Source: Bacteriovorax stolpii (lineage in GTDB: Bacteria; Bdellovibrionota; UBA2428). Taken from it: a stretch of 64,000 nt of DNA. Location of the stretch: NCBI GenBank assembly GCA_945881775.1, contig CAMCVE010000003.1, positions 1 through 64,000 of the forward strand, read 5' to 3'. Shown here in pieces: positions 34,899-44,327 of the stretch (positions are counted from its first letter, which is position 1; every line of letters starts with the position of its first letter). The translations under genes and the position numbers were made by a program. Under the pieces are notes generated by a model. It had not been told where the DNA came from and did not search any database. It was given only the letters and a program-made list of their open reading frames with translations.

Positions 34899-36568
34899 GC
34901 AATCTTCTCCTGCGTGTCTTGTTCGCGATGAACTTTTTTAAGCACAGACTTGAGATCTAGAATCAAACCAGGTTCTCCGTTCCCCAAGATTGTGCCTCCG
35001 AGTATTCCAAATGAACCCTCGATGTTGTTGTTAAGAGATCGAATCACAACAGGTTGTTGCCCGATGATTTTTCCAGCGAGAAGCCCAATTTTTGCACCTT
35101 TGTGTGTACAAACAAGGATATTTTTTCTCTGACTTTTGCTGGGCTGAGATTTGCGTCGCTCGAGTAGTGTCTCCAAGTCGCGCACCGAAAGTGCGTGTCC
35201 CCCATAAATTCTACGGGTCTCAGACGGGCTGATGGGCGTATCGCTCGAGATGACCTCTTCGATTGAGGAGACCGGGATTGCATAGTTCTGGTCACCAACT
35301 TCGACCAAAAGTACTTCAACGATGCTAACCGAGGTCGGAAGAGTGATCGAGAATGAAGTTCCACGGTGAGCCGAACTGTCGATGACCATGTTTCCACCAA
35401 GCTCTTGAAGCGCCTTGTGGACGACGTCAAGACCGACACCTCGTCCTGATACATCCGTAACTTTTTCAGCTGTCGAGAAGCCAGGCTGCAAGATTAGATT
35501 GTAGACCTCTTGAGCAGAGAGCTCAGCGTCAGTGGCGATGAGCCCCCTGTCGATCGCTTTCTCTCGGATTCTTTCTGCGCGCAGACCACGCCCATCGTCC
35601 TTAACGATAATTTCAACGCCAAAGGCGTCCTTTCTAGCAGCAATTTCGATGTGTCCCGTCGGGCTTTTCTCCATCAGCTGACGATCAACGCTCGACTCCA
35701 ATCCGTGATCCACCGCGTTTCGTACGATGTGGGTTAGGGGGTCGATAATTTTCTCGATGACAGCTTTGTCGAGTTCGACGTCTCCACCAGAAACAGAAAC
35801 TTCTACCGACTTATCAAGAGATCGTGACAGATCAAAAATGTTTCTCTCAAGCCTTTGAAAGACTTGTTGCAGGGGCTGCATACGGAGCCCTAACGCTTTG
35901 TCGTAGAGTTCCTTAGTCAGTTTCTGTCCCAACTGAAGAGAATTTAGAAAGAGCTTTTGGTTATCAGATCCCTTCGTGTGCCAGACAATAGACTGGTGAA
36001 TTGAAAGCTCTCCAATGACCTGAATGAGCTCATCGAGTTTGTCAGCGGCGACACGAATTGTTTCTGAGCCACTGATTCTCGAAACTGGAGAGGATCCACG
36101 AGCTTCTGATTTGGGCGACTCGCTAGATTCTACAACTTGAGGGACCGGTGCCGCGATGAGGTTCTCATTACGCTCAGTACTCTCTGAACTGAAGAACTGA
36201 GCTCTGAACATTGCTAGAAAATCATGACAGTCGGATGGTATCCAGGCGGGATTCTGTTTGAGCTCTTGGGTCCATTGAGACAAAGTCTTCTGCGCGTTAA
36301 GAAGGAGGTTCAAGTGCTGCGCACTGAGTTGAATCTTTTCATCCCTTAGCAATGTAATTCCGTCTTCAACCTTATGCACGAAGTCTCCGTATTGACTCAG
36401 TCCAACACTGAGAGATCCCCCTTTGAGATTGTGAGCGATCCTGAAAAGCTCTTGATAGTGGGCAGCATGAGCTCCTTTGGACAGCTCGAAACAGAGCACT
36501 TCCCATCGATTCAGAGAATCCGAGGCCTCATCGACAAAGCAATTTATGAATTCTTGATTAAATTCCAT
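34895..36568 (-). CDS. cheA: Chemotaxis histidine kinase CheA
   Basis: A 557-residue kinase. P1 Hpt domain with phospho-His46 (IAHNLKGGSLSVG), a short linker in place of a P2 domain, P3 dimerisation helices (about 160-240), P4 ATPase (HIVRNAVDHGLES; DDGRGLRAERI; SGRGVGLDVV) and P5 CheW-like regulatory domain (about 415-545). The absence of P2 and the alternative-type cluster suggest output other than classical flagellar control. No receiver is fused. Confidence 0.93.
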   Translation of the reverse strand: MEFNQEFINCFVDEASDSLNRWEVLCFELSKGAHAAHYQELFRIAHNLKGGSLSVGLSQYGDFVHKVEDGITLLRDEKIQLSAQHLNLLLNAQKTLSQWTQELKQNPAWIPSDCHDFLAMFRAQFFSSESTERNENLIAAPVPQVVESSESPKSEARGSSPVSRISGSETIRVAADKLDELIQVIGELSIHQSIVWHTKGSDNQKLFLNSLQLGQKLTKELYDKALGLRMQPLQQVFQRLERNIFDLSRSLDKSVEVSVSGGDVELDKAVIEKIIDPLTHIVRNAVDHGLESSVDRQLMEKSPTGHIEIAARKDAFGVEIIVKDDGRGLRAERIREKAIDRGLIATDAELSAQEVYNLILQPGFSTAEKVTDVSGRGVGLDVVHKALQELGGNMVIDSSAHRGTSFSITLPTSVSIVEVLLVEVGDQNYAIPVSSIEEVISSDTPISPSETRRIYGGHALSVRDLETLLERRKSQPSKSQRKNILVCTHKGAKIGLLAGKIIGQQPVVIRSLNNNIEGSFGILGGTILGNGEPGLILDLKSVLKKVHREQDTQEKIA

Positions 36569-36576
36569 GTGTATTC

Positions 36577-37986
36577 TCAGGTTCCCGTTCTGTAATGATC
36601 AACGGTCGATTCACGTTCAGAGAAGCCAGATAGAGACATTGTCACCTCAGAAAGAGCGTGCTCCACGAGCTTTGCACCTGAAACCAGATCCGACATTTTC
36701 GTTGTTGCGTTTTTGAAGAAGCCAGAAAGCTCACTCAGTGGTCTTTCGATGGCGTCAATGTGAATTCCCAGTTCCGCAACAAAAGGTCCAAAGACTTCTG
36801 CAACTTTTGTTGTACGCGCCCCCTCGAGTTTGCCACCCGTACGGACCAGACCAAGGCGTACGATCTGGGTGTAGAGCTGCGACGATTCGCGGCTTAGATT
36901 CGCGAGCGATGCAAAAAATTCCGCTTGAACTCGGGTGTTCTCGGCACACAATTCACTCGCAATGGTGCTTAGCAAACTGAGTTCTTGAATTTGAGCTTGA
37001 GTCTTGGGACCGTGATGCCCCTGAGAGCGCGCCTCATCGATCACCTCACCGAGATTGAATGAAAGCATTTCCAAGTTTGTTCGAATGCGAAGAACTCCGA
37101 AGAGCATTCGGTCCAAGAGAGCTAGCACTTCATTGCTTGCGAGAATAAATCTGTCGTATGTTCCGAGGATTTCATGAGCCATATCTTGGACCGTGTTGGC
37201 AATAACGGCCAGAGCTGCGCCTTCTTTAGACATCTTGTGGGCGGCAATTGACATATTTACCGAAAGACAAGAAATGCGCTCCACCGAACGAGCAATTTCA
37301 CTCGTTTTTGAAGCACTGTAGCTTTGGATCTTCTCAAGCTCGGACATTTTTCCTGTCGTCGACTTGAATGAGATCAGCATATCTGAGATCGATTCTCGCA
37401 AGGAGGCGAGTTCTCGGATTCTTCGATCTTGAAATATTCCAGAAAGGCGGGGCAGCCGACCTTCCATGGCCATATCTCTAGCCTCTAGCTCGGTTTTAAG
37501 AGCGGTGATCATGAAAGACCAGTAGTCGGCGAAGCCTAGTTCTTGGAGTCGTTTATGGAGCAAAGCAGTGGATGCATCGATCCCGCCCTGATCTTCGACA
37601 ACTCGAAGTTCCGCGTAGAGGTCTTCGGCCACTTTCAGCAGAGGTGAGGTAGGCTTGACCCTAACCGATAGGTATCCATCTTTTGTCGGAAACACCGTTG
37701 CAAGGACCCAGTAGAAGCGCCCACTGATATCGCGATTCTTAACGTAGGCGACGATGTTTCTTCCATCACTAATGGTTTGCCAGAAAAGACGGAAGATCGC
37801 TCGAGGCATGTCCGCGTGACGAATGATGTTGTGAGGACGTCCGAAGAGTTGTTCGCTCGTATAGCCTGAGACTCGCACAAACACAGAGTTGCCCGAGAGG
37901 ATCACGCCCTTCTTGTCGGTCCGCGAAACAAAAAGTTCCGAGATGTCGAAGTACGCCTCCTCGGATTCGATTGAAGTCTTTTCCAT
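36577..37986 (-). CDS. PAS protein with degenerate receptor-like signalling region
   Basis: A 469-residue cytoplasmic protein, first in the chemosensory operon. The N-terminal PAS domain (about 10-125; SGYTSEQLFGRPHNIIRHAD) is of the Aer type. The C-terminal helices contain a divergent version of the chemoreceptor hairpin: ISCLSVNMSIAAHKMSKEG and ALAVIANTVQDMAHEI sit where ISLLALNAAIEAARAGE and FAVVAEEV normally lie. It may be a soluble redox-sensing input or a regulator that has lost CheA binding. Confidence 0.7.
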   Translation of the reverse strand: MEKTSIESEEAYFDISELFVSRTDKKGVILSGNSVFVRVSGYTSEQLFGRPHNIIRHADMPRAIFRLFWQTISDGRNIVAYVKNRDISGRFYWVLATVFPTKDGYLSVRVKPTSPLLKVAEDLYAELRVVEDQGGIDASTALLHKRLQELGFADYWSFMITALKTELEARDMAMEGRLPRLSGIFQDRRIRELASLRESISDMLISFKSTTGKMSELEKIQSYSASKTSEIARSVERISCLSVNMSIAAHKMSKEGAALAVIANTVQDMAHEILGTYDRFILASNEVLALLDRMLFGVLRIRTNLEMLSFNLGEVIDEARSQGHHGPKTQAQIQELSLLSTIASELCAENTRVQAEFFASLANLSRESSQLYTQIVRLGLVRTGGKLEGARTTKVAEVFGPFVAELGIHIDAIERPLSELSGFFKNATTKMSDLVSGAKLVEHALSEVTMSLSGFSERESTVDHYRTGT

Positions 37987-38260
37987 GAACTAGTTATCGG
38001 ATGCGAAACGGGGTCACTTAAGGAGGAATTCATGAAATTCTGAAAGATGAATCTAGTGCCGCCGTATCGGTATAAATTGTTGTTTAACTCTCATGGAAAA
38101 AGTCCACTCAGACACATGGTGAATGAAGGAAGCGACACCGCAATTAACGCGTAGCTTCACGGCCTCCGAAAGGCGTGAATTTTGCCAAAGGTTTTGAAAG
38201 TGATTCCAAAACTTATCTGTGGAGCTCCGACTTCGTAACGTTACTGACAGTCGAAATTAT

Positions 38261-38797
38261 TCAGTTTTTTGTCTTTAAATGCTTGAGGGCTACAGCTGAG
38301 AGGTCCAGACCAAGCTCCACGGAGGAGACCGCTGACGAAAGGTCCGCGCTGCTGATCTCCGCCAAGGCGTGTGCGTTTTTTAGAATAAGTTCCCATTTCA
38401 GATGAGCCTTCTCGACAGCATTCAGCACGGTTGAGAAGTCATTGGATTTGTCACAAAAATCGGCCGCCCCTAAGCGGATGGCTTCGACCAAGGCTTTGGG
38501 GACTCCGTTCGCCGAGAAAAATACGACCGGCGTGAGGAGTCCTCGCGAACGAACTTCTCTAAGAAAATCAATCCCTGTCTGCTCTGGCATCAGATAGTCC
38601 GCTACAACGACTGAAATTTCTAGAACGTGAGCCTCGAGGACCTCTAAGCCCTGGGCACAACTTTCCGCCGAGTACACCTTCCAGCCAAGATCCACGAGAA
38701 GTTCAGCAACAACATCTCTCAGATCTGCCTCGTCATCGATAACAAGAGCCACGCGGTCAACAGTTTTTGAAGTGGGGGAGGTGCCCATGGGAACCAA
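38261..38797 (-). CDS. Response regulator with short C-terminal extension
   Basis: A 178-residue protein: receiver (about 15-130; VIDDEADLRDVV; phospho-Asp in VVVADYLMPEQTG; the conserved Lys in FCDKSNDF) and a helical tail of about 45 residues without a known output domain. The start may be Met4. Divergently placed from the HD-GYP-like gene. Confidence 0.85.
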   Translation of the reverse strand: MVPMGTSPTSKTVDRVALVIDDEADLRDVVAELLVDLGWKVYSAESCAQGLEVLEAHVLEISVVVADYLMPEQTGIDFLREVRSRGLLTPVVFFSANGVPKALVEAIRLGAADFCDKSNDFSTVLNAVEKAHLKWELILKNAHALAEISSADLSSAVSSVELGLDLSAVALKHLKTKN

Positions 38798-38893
38798 TCA
38801 TATCTCTACTGGCTCCCCAACGTCGATGTCAGGATTTTGCTCCCTCACCCAGGTACGAGATCACTAAGAATTTGTTAACATTAAGATACTTTT

Positions 38894-40144
38894 ATGAGTA
38901 TTCCCGTCCACCGAGCTGAGCTGCTCACGCGCATCGATATTGAGGCGATCCCGCAGGATGCAGATGGGCGCGTGCTGATAGATCTGTTCATTGAACTCCC
39001 CAACAACGCAAGGTTTATTCGATTTCTTGCTGCGAACTCGCCGCTCACTGAATCTGACCTCCAGAAGATCAAGACGCTTGCCAGACCCTACGTTTATGTT
39101 AACCGCTCTGACCTGAAAAGCTTCGACGGGATGGCCGCTTCTCGCGCAATGCAAAATAACGAACAAATCTCTGTTCGGGTAGAGCACTCCGTCCAAGCCG
39201 ACAAAGCCTCCCTTGAGGAATCCACTTCGAAAGTCAGTCACACTCCTGCGCAGGATTCTCCTTCCCCTCGAGTCACAACTCAGCCCAAAGCCGATGAAGG
39301 ATCTTCGCACCAGTCGAAAGTCTCAAAAGCTGACCTCGAAATTGGAATGCTCATGCAGTTTGGCAAGGAGAGTGCCGACTTCTTGAAGAAGCCCATCGCG
39401 CAGGAGCTTAGTAAAATTTTTAATGAGGTGATCCTTCCCAATCCTGGTCAATTCACGCTCGAGGACACACCCATTGCAGAAATTTCTACTCGACTGCTCG
39501 ATATCATCGCTCCAGATGTCGACAATTTCCGGTCTCACTTCCGTAAAATTCCACAGTACTTGAGCGTGATGGACGACTCAGCTGCCGTCACTGCAATTGC
39601 AGTTCTCTACGCGGTCGCTCTCGGACAAAGTTCACGAAGTGTCTTTCGTGATCTCTCCTATGCTTGCCTCCTCATGGACTTCTCGCTTCTCGATATGAGT
39701 GCGGAGAATTGGCATCTCTACTACAATGATCAATCGAAGCTGAGCCCTGAAATCGTGGCCAAGGTCCAGAATCACCCGCGACGCTCTTACGAAATCGTCC
39801 AAAAAAAGTTCACCAAGCTTTCTGAAATCGTGGGTCAACTTATCATCGGACACCACGAACTATTCAACGGCCGCGGATACCCCCGCCGTATTCGTTCTGA
39901 GCTCCTAGCACCCCTGGTGAGAATGTTTGCCTGTGCCATCGACACTTTTGAAGTCATGAAACGAGAGTCTCTAGACTTGAGCAATCCCTCGCTCATCGAG
40001 GTTCTCGAAAAATTTATGGCGACTGATGGTGTCCAGCCGCACGAACGCAGACACAGCCTCACTCTGATCCGCCAGATCCATGATTTCCTCACTCAGCCCC
40101 AAGAGACTAGTGATCCCGGGGCCGCAGAAACATCGCGGCTTTAG
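38894..40144 (+). CDS. Degenerate HD-GYP-domain protein
   Basis: A 416-residue soluble protein. The C-terminal part (about 195-400) follows the HD-GYP layout with GHHELFNGRGYPR matching HHExxxGxGYP. The HD pair is absent: the place of the metal-binding His-Asp reads YACLLMDFSLLD and the first His position reads AVTAIAVLYAV. Catalysis of cyclic-di-GMP hydrolysis is therefore doubtful; a c-di-GMP-binding or scaffolding role is possible. The N-terminal 150 residues fit the DUF3391-like region often seen before HD-GYP. Confidence 0.72.
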   Translation: MSIPVHRAELLTRIDIEAIPQDADGRVLIDLFIELPNNARFIRFLAANSPLTESDLQKIKTLARPYVYVNRSDLKSFDGMAASRAMQNNEQISVRVEHSVQADKASLEESTSKVSHTPAQDSPSPRVTTQPKADEGSSHQSKVSKADLEIGMLMQFGKESADFLKKPIAQELSKIFNEVILPNPGQFTLEDTPIAEISTRLLDIIAPDVDNFRSHFRKIPQYLSVMDDSAAVTAIAVLYAVALGQSSRSVFRDLSYACLLMDFSLLDMSAENWHLYYNDQSKLSPEIVAKVQNHPRRSYEIVQKKFTKLSEIVGQLIIGHHELFNGRGYPRRIRSELLAPLVRMFACAIDTFEVMKRESLDLSNPSLIEVLEKFMATDGVQPHERRHSLTLIRQIHDFLTQPQETSDPGAAETSRL

Positions 40145-41811
40145 CCATTTCTAGGTAGGCTAACTACAAATCGCGTGTTTAGAGAGCTGCTATCGAGGGT
40201 AAGAGATCCGTTCATTCCCTGAACGAGTCCTCTCGACACGCTAAGCCCAAGCCCTGTCCCTTTACCAACGGCTTTCGTCGTGAAAAAAGGTTCCATGAGC
40301 CGTCCTTGAATCTCGCTAGGAATTCCTAAACCAGAATCCGTGACAAGGATCTCAATTCGGTTGCCAGAGAGACGCGTTGAAATCTCAATCCAGGCGTCTT
40401 TAGTGGAGCTAATGGCATCAATCGAATTGTTCATTAAATTGAGGATAACCTGGCTCAGAGCAATTCGATTGGCCCAAACTCGGTCGTCTGTCGGCCAACT
40501 GAGTCGCAATTCGATCCCAAGAAACTTGATCCTCTCCGAAGAGAACCCAAGGATGTCATCGACAACGTCTTTCACTGCAATCGCTTCACTAACAAGTTCG
40601 GTTTCGTTTCGTGAGAAAATCTTTAGACCACGCACAATCTTAGCAATACGTTCTCCCATGACGCCAATATTTTCTATGCCGTGGATTAGAGCTTCTCGAT
40701 CGGCGGCATTTAGGCCTTCGATCTGGGAAAGCTTCTTTTTCAACAAAGTTGCACGGCCAGAGATGACGGCGAGAGGATTATTGATTTCGTGAGCAATCCC
40801 AGCAGACATTTCACCGACAGCTGAGAGGCGCGATGCCACAGTAAGATCGCTTTGATGCCGCTGTTCTTGAAGATTGAGAAGGAAGCGGTCGTGGATGTCG
40901 CTTGAAAAGATAATGATAGAATCGTCAAAATCTAGTTTGGAAACGGAGATCTCGTAGGTTCGCTCTTCTCCTTGAAAGTGCAGTCGCATGACTCGCTGAT
41001 CACGTCGGAGAGAAGAGGCTCCAAACTCTCTCACAAAGCTTACGAACTCTTCAGCCTCGTTGCCGTAACCCAACGGTTTAAGCCCAGCCTCGTCGATCGA
41101 TTCACTATTTAGGGCCCGCTTCAATCGATCACCCATAAAAACATAGCGCAGTTTGGAATCAACCATTGAGACCAGCCCTGGTAAATTGTTGAGGATCTTA
41201 GAAATCTGAGAGAGATTTTCCTCGGCCTTTAGTGTGGCCTGAAAATGCCAAGTAAGGGACTTTGAAACCTGCGAGAAGATTCGATTGAGATATAAGAAAT
41301 AAATGACCGAAGTTGCAGCGACTACAAGTACAAAGTCGTCAGCTTTCAATAAAAAGAGAATCGGAATCCAGGAAAATAAGGCCAGATTGAAGCCTCGAAA
41401 CAACTTCGCATTGGCGCCAAGACTTAAGATTGAAGAAGCCGCGATTCCCGCAACGATGATGAGGGTGAGGCTCATGACTTCATAACGAGTCCCCGGAATC
41501 AAACCAAGTCGTGTGATCCAGAGGCTCCAAATCACGCCTCCCCCCAGTATCAATACTCCGTGAAGCTTGAAGAGCGTGGGTGTCTCAAAGCGGCCGGAAC
41601 TCAAATAGAAACGCGCAAAGACACTTCGAGCTATTGATGTTGCAAAGATCGAACCCACAAAAATGTAGTCCAGCGCAGAGCTTAATCCATGATAACGCGT
41701 AAATATCATCGAAACGAGGGCCAGCACCGCGAGGCCCAATGCGGCCGTCGACGATCTCTTCATGAGCTCGCGATCTAAGTAAATCTTGGGTGTATTGGAA
41801 TTGTTTTTCAT
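40141..41811 (-). CDS. Membrane histidine kinase
   Basis: A 556-residue protein with several N-terminal helices (about 20-195), a PAS-like region (about 205-320), HisKA with His about 344 ([13 protein letters not shown]) and HATPase (NLMNNSIDAI; GKGTGLGLSVS). It resembles the kinase at 22710-24347 in order and in the sensor layout, so the two are probably paralogues. It starts 2 bp after the CoA-transferase stop, suggesting one transcript, and its end overlaps the HD-GYP gene tail to tail by 4 bp. Confidence 0.9.
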   Translation of the reverse strand: MKNNSNTPKIYLDRELMKRSSTAALGLAVLALVSMIFTRYHGLSSALDYIFVGSIFATSIARSVFARFYLSSGRFETPTLFKLHGVLILGGGVIWSLWITRLGLIPGTRYEVMSLTLIIVAGIAASSILSLGANAKLFRGFNLALFSWIPILFLLKADDFVLVVAATSVIYFLYLNRIFSQVSKSLTWHFQATLKAEENLSQISKILNNLPGLVSMVDSKLRYVFMGDRLKRALNSESIDEAGLKPLGYGNEAEEFVSFVREFGASSLRRDQRVMRLHFQGEERTYEISVSKLDFDDSIIIFSSDIHDRFLLNLQEQRHQSDLTVASRLSAVGEMSAGIAHEINNPLAVISGRATLLKKKLSQIEGLNAADREALIHGIENIGVMGERIAKIVRGLKIFSRNETELVSEAIAVKDVVDDILGFSSERIKFLGIELRLSWPTDDRVWANRIALSQVILNLMNNSIDAISSTKDAWIEISTRLSGNRIEILVTDSGLGIPSEIQGRLMEPFFTTKAVGKGTGLGLSVSRGLVQGMNGSLTLDSSSLNTRFVVSLPRNG

Positions 41812-41812
41812 T

Positions 41813-43087
41813 CTAAGGCGAATGTGTCTGGAAAAATTCTCTCATGAGCGCTTCGCGGTGTAAAGGATGAGCAATATGAATCAGGGCACGAGCCCTCTCG
41901 CCAAGCGTCTTGCCATGGAGACTGGCGACGCCATACTCTGTTACGACATAGTGAATGTGAGCGCGTGTGGTCACCACGCCAGCCCCTGCCTGGAGTGCGG
42001 AGACAACTTTTGATTGACCACTTTGAGTGGTGCTCCGTAGTGCAATGATCGGTTTACCGCCTTCAGATAGGGCCGCCCCTCTCATGAAATCCATTTGTCC
42101 ACCGACCCCAGAGATAATTCGGTGACCTACAGAATCAGCACATACTTGACCCGTGAGGTCGATCTCCACCGCCGAATTGATCGCAACAACCTTTGGATTT
42201 CGAGCAATCGTGTTGGGTGCGTTGATGTAGTCCATCTCCAATTGCAAGACACTTGGGTTGTCATCGACAAAATCATAGAGTCGACGTGATCCAATCAAGA
42301 AACCAGAAACGGATTTCCCTCGATGAATCCTTTTCTTAGCATTGGTGATAACGCCGGCCTCGATCAGACCTAGCGCACCGTCTGACCACATCTCCGAATG
42401 GAGACCGAGATCTCTACGGCCCATGAGCTGGCGTGTCACGGCATCAGGTATGGCGCCAATGCCCATCTGCAAGGTGGAGCCGTCCTCAACAAGCGAAGCA
42501 ACATGAGTTGCGATGGCATCAACCTCGTGAGAGTGAGGGGCTGGGACACTCTCAGGAAGAGCTTCATCGACATCAACGAGCGCATCGAAATCTCTAAGAT
42601 GGATCATTCCATCACCGTGAACACGGGGCATGCGTGGGTTCACTTGAGCAATGAGGATGTCGGATGCCTGAGAGGCGGCCTTGGCCACATCAACACTCAC
42701 CCCAAGACTGCAATAGCCCGCCTTATCAGGTGGAGAAACGTGAAGCAGCGCCACATCGAGAGCGAAACGTTTGCTGCGAAATAGGGACGGAACCTCAGAC
42801 AAGAAGCACGGCAGGTAGTCGACGCGGTCGTAGTCGAGAGACCTGCGTAGATTGTGCCCCACGAAAATATTGATCACTCGGAAGTTCTTTAGCTGGTCTG
42901 GAGAGGTGTAGCTCGCGGGACCTTCGGTGTGCAGATGCACGAGAGTGGCCTCGCTGAGTCTCTCGGACTGCCTCACAAGTTCACCGAGAAGAACGTTGGG
43001 TGTAGCGGCGCCTCCGTGAACGAAAATCCTCGCATCAGGTGGAATGAGTTCGATGGCGCGGGAGAGGCTTGTAAATGGCGTCAACAC
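41813..43087 (-). CDS. Acetyl-CoA hydrolase/transferase family protein
   Basis: A 424-residue CoA-transferase. Motifs include IFVHGGAATPN, the GMGIGAIPDAV-like segment MGIGAIPDAVTRQL, HSEMWSDGALGLIEAG with the candidate catalytic Glu, and a C-terminal HYVVTEYGVASLHGK. The family moves CoA between acetate and other acids or hydrolyses acetyl-CoA. First of a two-gene unit with a histidine kinase. Confidence 0.9.
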   Translation of the reverse strand: MLTPFTSLSRAIELIPPDARIFVHGGAATPNVLLGELVRQSERLSEATLVHLHTEGPASYTSPDQLKNFRVINIFVGHNLRRSLDYDRVDYLPCFLSEVPSLFRSKRFALDVALLHVSPPDKAGYCSLGVSVDVAKAASQASDILIAQVNPRMPRVHGDGMIHLRDFDALVDVDEALPESVPAPHSHEVDAIATHVASLVEDGSTLQMGIGAIPDAVTRQLMGRRDLGLHSEMWSDGALGLIEAGVITNAKKRIHRGKSVSGFLIGSRRLYDFVDDNPSVLQLEMDYINAPNTIARNPKVVAINSAVEIDLTGQVCADSVGHRIISGVGGQMDFMRGAALSEGGKPIIALRSTTQSGQSKVVSALQAGAGVVTTRAHIHYVVTEYGVASLHGKTLGERARALIHIAHPLHREALMREFFQTHSP

Positions 43088-43419
43088 CGCTCTAGTTGTA
43101 GCTCATCCGACAAAGAAGTGGCTATAATGCGAACAATGAAAATCTTGGATCGGGACAAGACGGGTCCGACGCGGGCGAAGGTGTGATACGAATGGAGTCC
43201 TATCGCAATGGAGCGTGCTTGAAATACGCGTGAGTCCTTGGAGAAGCTCTCGATAGTGAAGATTTCGTTAAAGACTCAAGTTTTTCAAACTGAACCAAAT
43301 CTTAAGTTGGAAGTTGAAGCTTTGGAGCTTAACGTTGGAAAAGATTCACATTGCGACTGTAGCGAAAAAATGTGAACTCTAAAAACCCCAGCTCTATTCT
43401 AGAGCGAAGGAAGAATCTC
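43088..43419. other. Intergenic region, no gene seen
   Basis: No reading frame with coding character. The first part is the divergent promoter area of the CoA-transferase gene; the end holds GAAGGAAGAATCTC before the ATG at 43420, a good ribosome binding site. No terminator or riboswitch-like structure is evident. Confidence 0.4.
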
Positions 43420-44172
43420 ATGAAATCAGGCATAAGAATAATGGTCTTCAGCATGGCTTGCGCGCTCTCGGCAGCGGGGCCAACCGCACACGCAATGGGC
43501 TCAAAAAAGTCCTCGTCGGGCGGATCCTCGAGCTCGAGCAACGTGGTCATCGATCTCGGGCTCAATATCGCAATCACCTACGCAAAAATGGACCCCAGAT
43601 ATAATACGATTCTCACAGCCCTGGGCATCAACAGCGCCGCTGACGTGCGAAGCTTCCTCCAAGGAAACAAGGACGGCACAAACTTCCGAAACATTATTGC
43701 TCAACTTGCCTACTCAAGGGCGCAAAGCGATCCCAAGGTCAAAGCCGCATTCAGCAAACTAGGAATAACGGACGTCGCGAGCCTTCGGAGTTTTATCAAG
43801 AACCAGAACGGCAGCTCGGGCCTTGAGCAGGTTCTCAATATCGCGCTTCAGCAAGCGATATCTAACCCCAAGTACGCAGTGTGGCTCGATCGACTGAATA
43901 TCAACGACGTGCAGGATTTGCGCAATCTCCTTAAGGGCGGAAAAAGCGGCAACCTGCAGTCGCTCGTGATCACGGTTGGGTTGAACTACGTGGCATCAAA
44001 TCCCAAGTTCGAAAAATACCAGCCCCTCATACAAGCAGCGATGACGACCTTGGGTCTTGTGCAGGGCAACGACGGCACGGGTGACGTGGGATCCGATGAC
44101 GACATCATTGATCTTGGATCGTTTGCAGGCATGACAGTGGGCGAAACCCGCCTCATCCGTTCAACGCCATGA
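43420..44172 (+). CDS. Exported tandem-repeat protein of unknown family
   Basis: A 250-residue protein from the ATG at 43420, which has a good GGAAG site (a GTG 48 bp earlier is less likely). Sec signal peptide (MKSGIRIMVFSMACAL onward, to about 25), then a Ser/Gly-rich linker. Four related units of about 46 residues follow, each with a pattern like LGI..A.D.RSFLQG or FSKLGITDVASLRSFIK, then an acidic tail with GNDGTGD and DDDIIDLG. Helical repeat architecture; function unknown. A terminator follows. Confidence 0.7.
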   Translation: MKSGIRIMVFSMACALSAAGPTAHAMGSKKSSSGGSSSSSNVVIDLGLNIAITYAKMDPRYNTILTALGINSAADVRSFLQGNKDGTNFRNIIAQLAYSRAQSDPKVKAAFSKLGITDVASLRSFIKNQNGSSGLEQVLNIALQQAISNPKYAVWLDRLNINDVQDLRNLLKGGKSGNLQSLVITVGLNYVASNPKFEKYQPLIQAAMTTLGLVQGNDGTGDVGSDDDIIDLGSFAGMTVGETRLIRSTP

Positions 44173-44195
44173 TCTGAATTTAGGCCGAGTTGAGG

Positions 44196-44229
44196 ACTCC
44201 GATGCCCTTAGTGAGGGTATCGGAGTTTT
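44196..44229 (+). terminator. Rho-independent terminator
   Basis: A stem ACTCCGATgCCCT pairs with AGGGtATCGGAGT with a TAGTG loop, followed by TTTT. It sits 24 bp after the repeat-protein stop codon. Confidence 0.85.
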
Positions 44230-44327
44230 CAAAATCTACAGACATCTCAGAGACCTAGCCAAGCTTCATAATATATTAACCCCAATTGCTTTCTCATTGA
44301 GGGAAGATAGTTCTACGAGGTGTTTCT

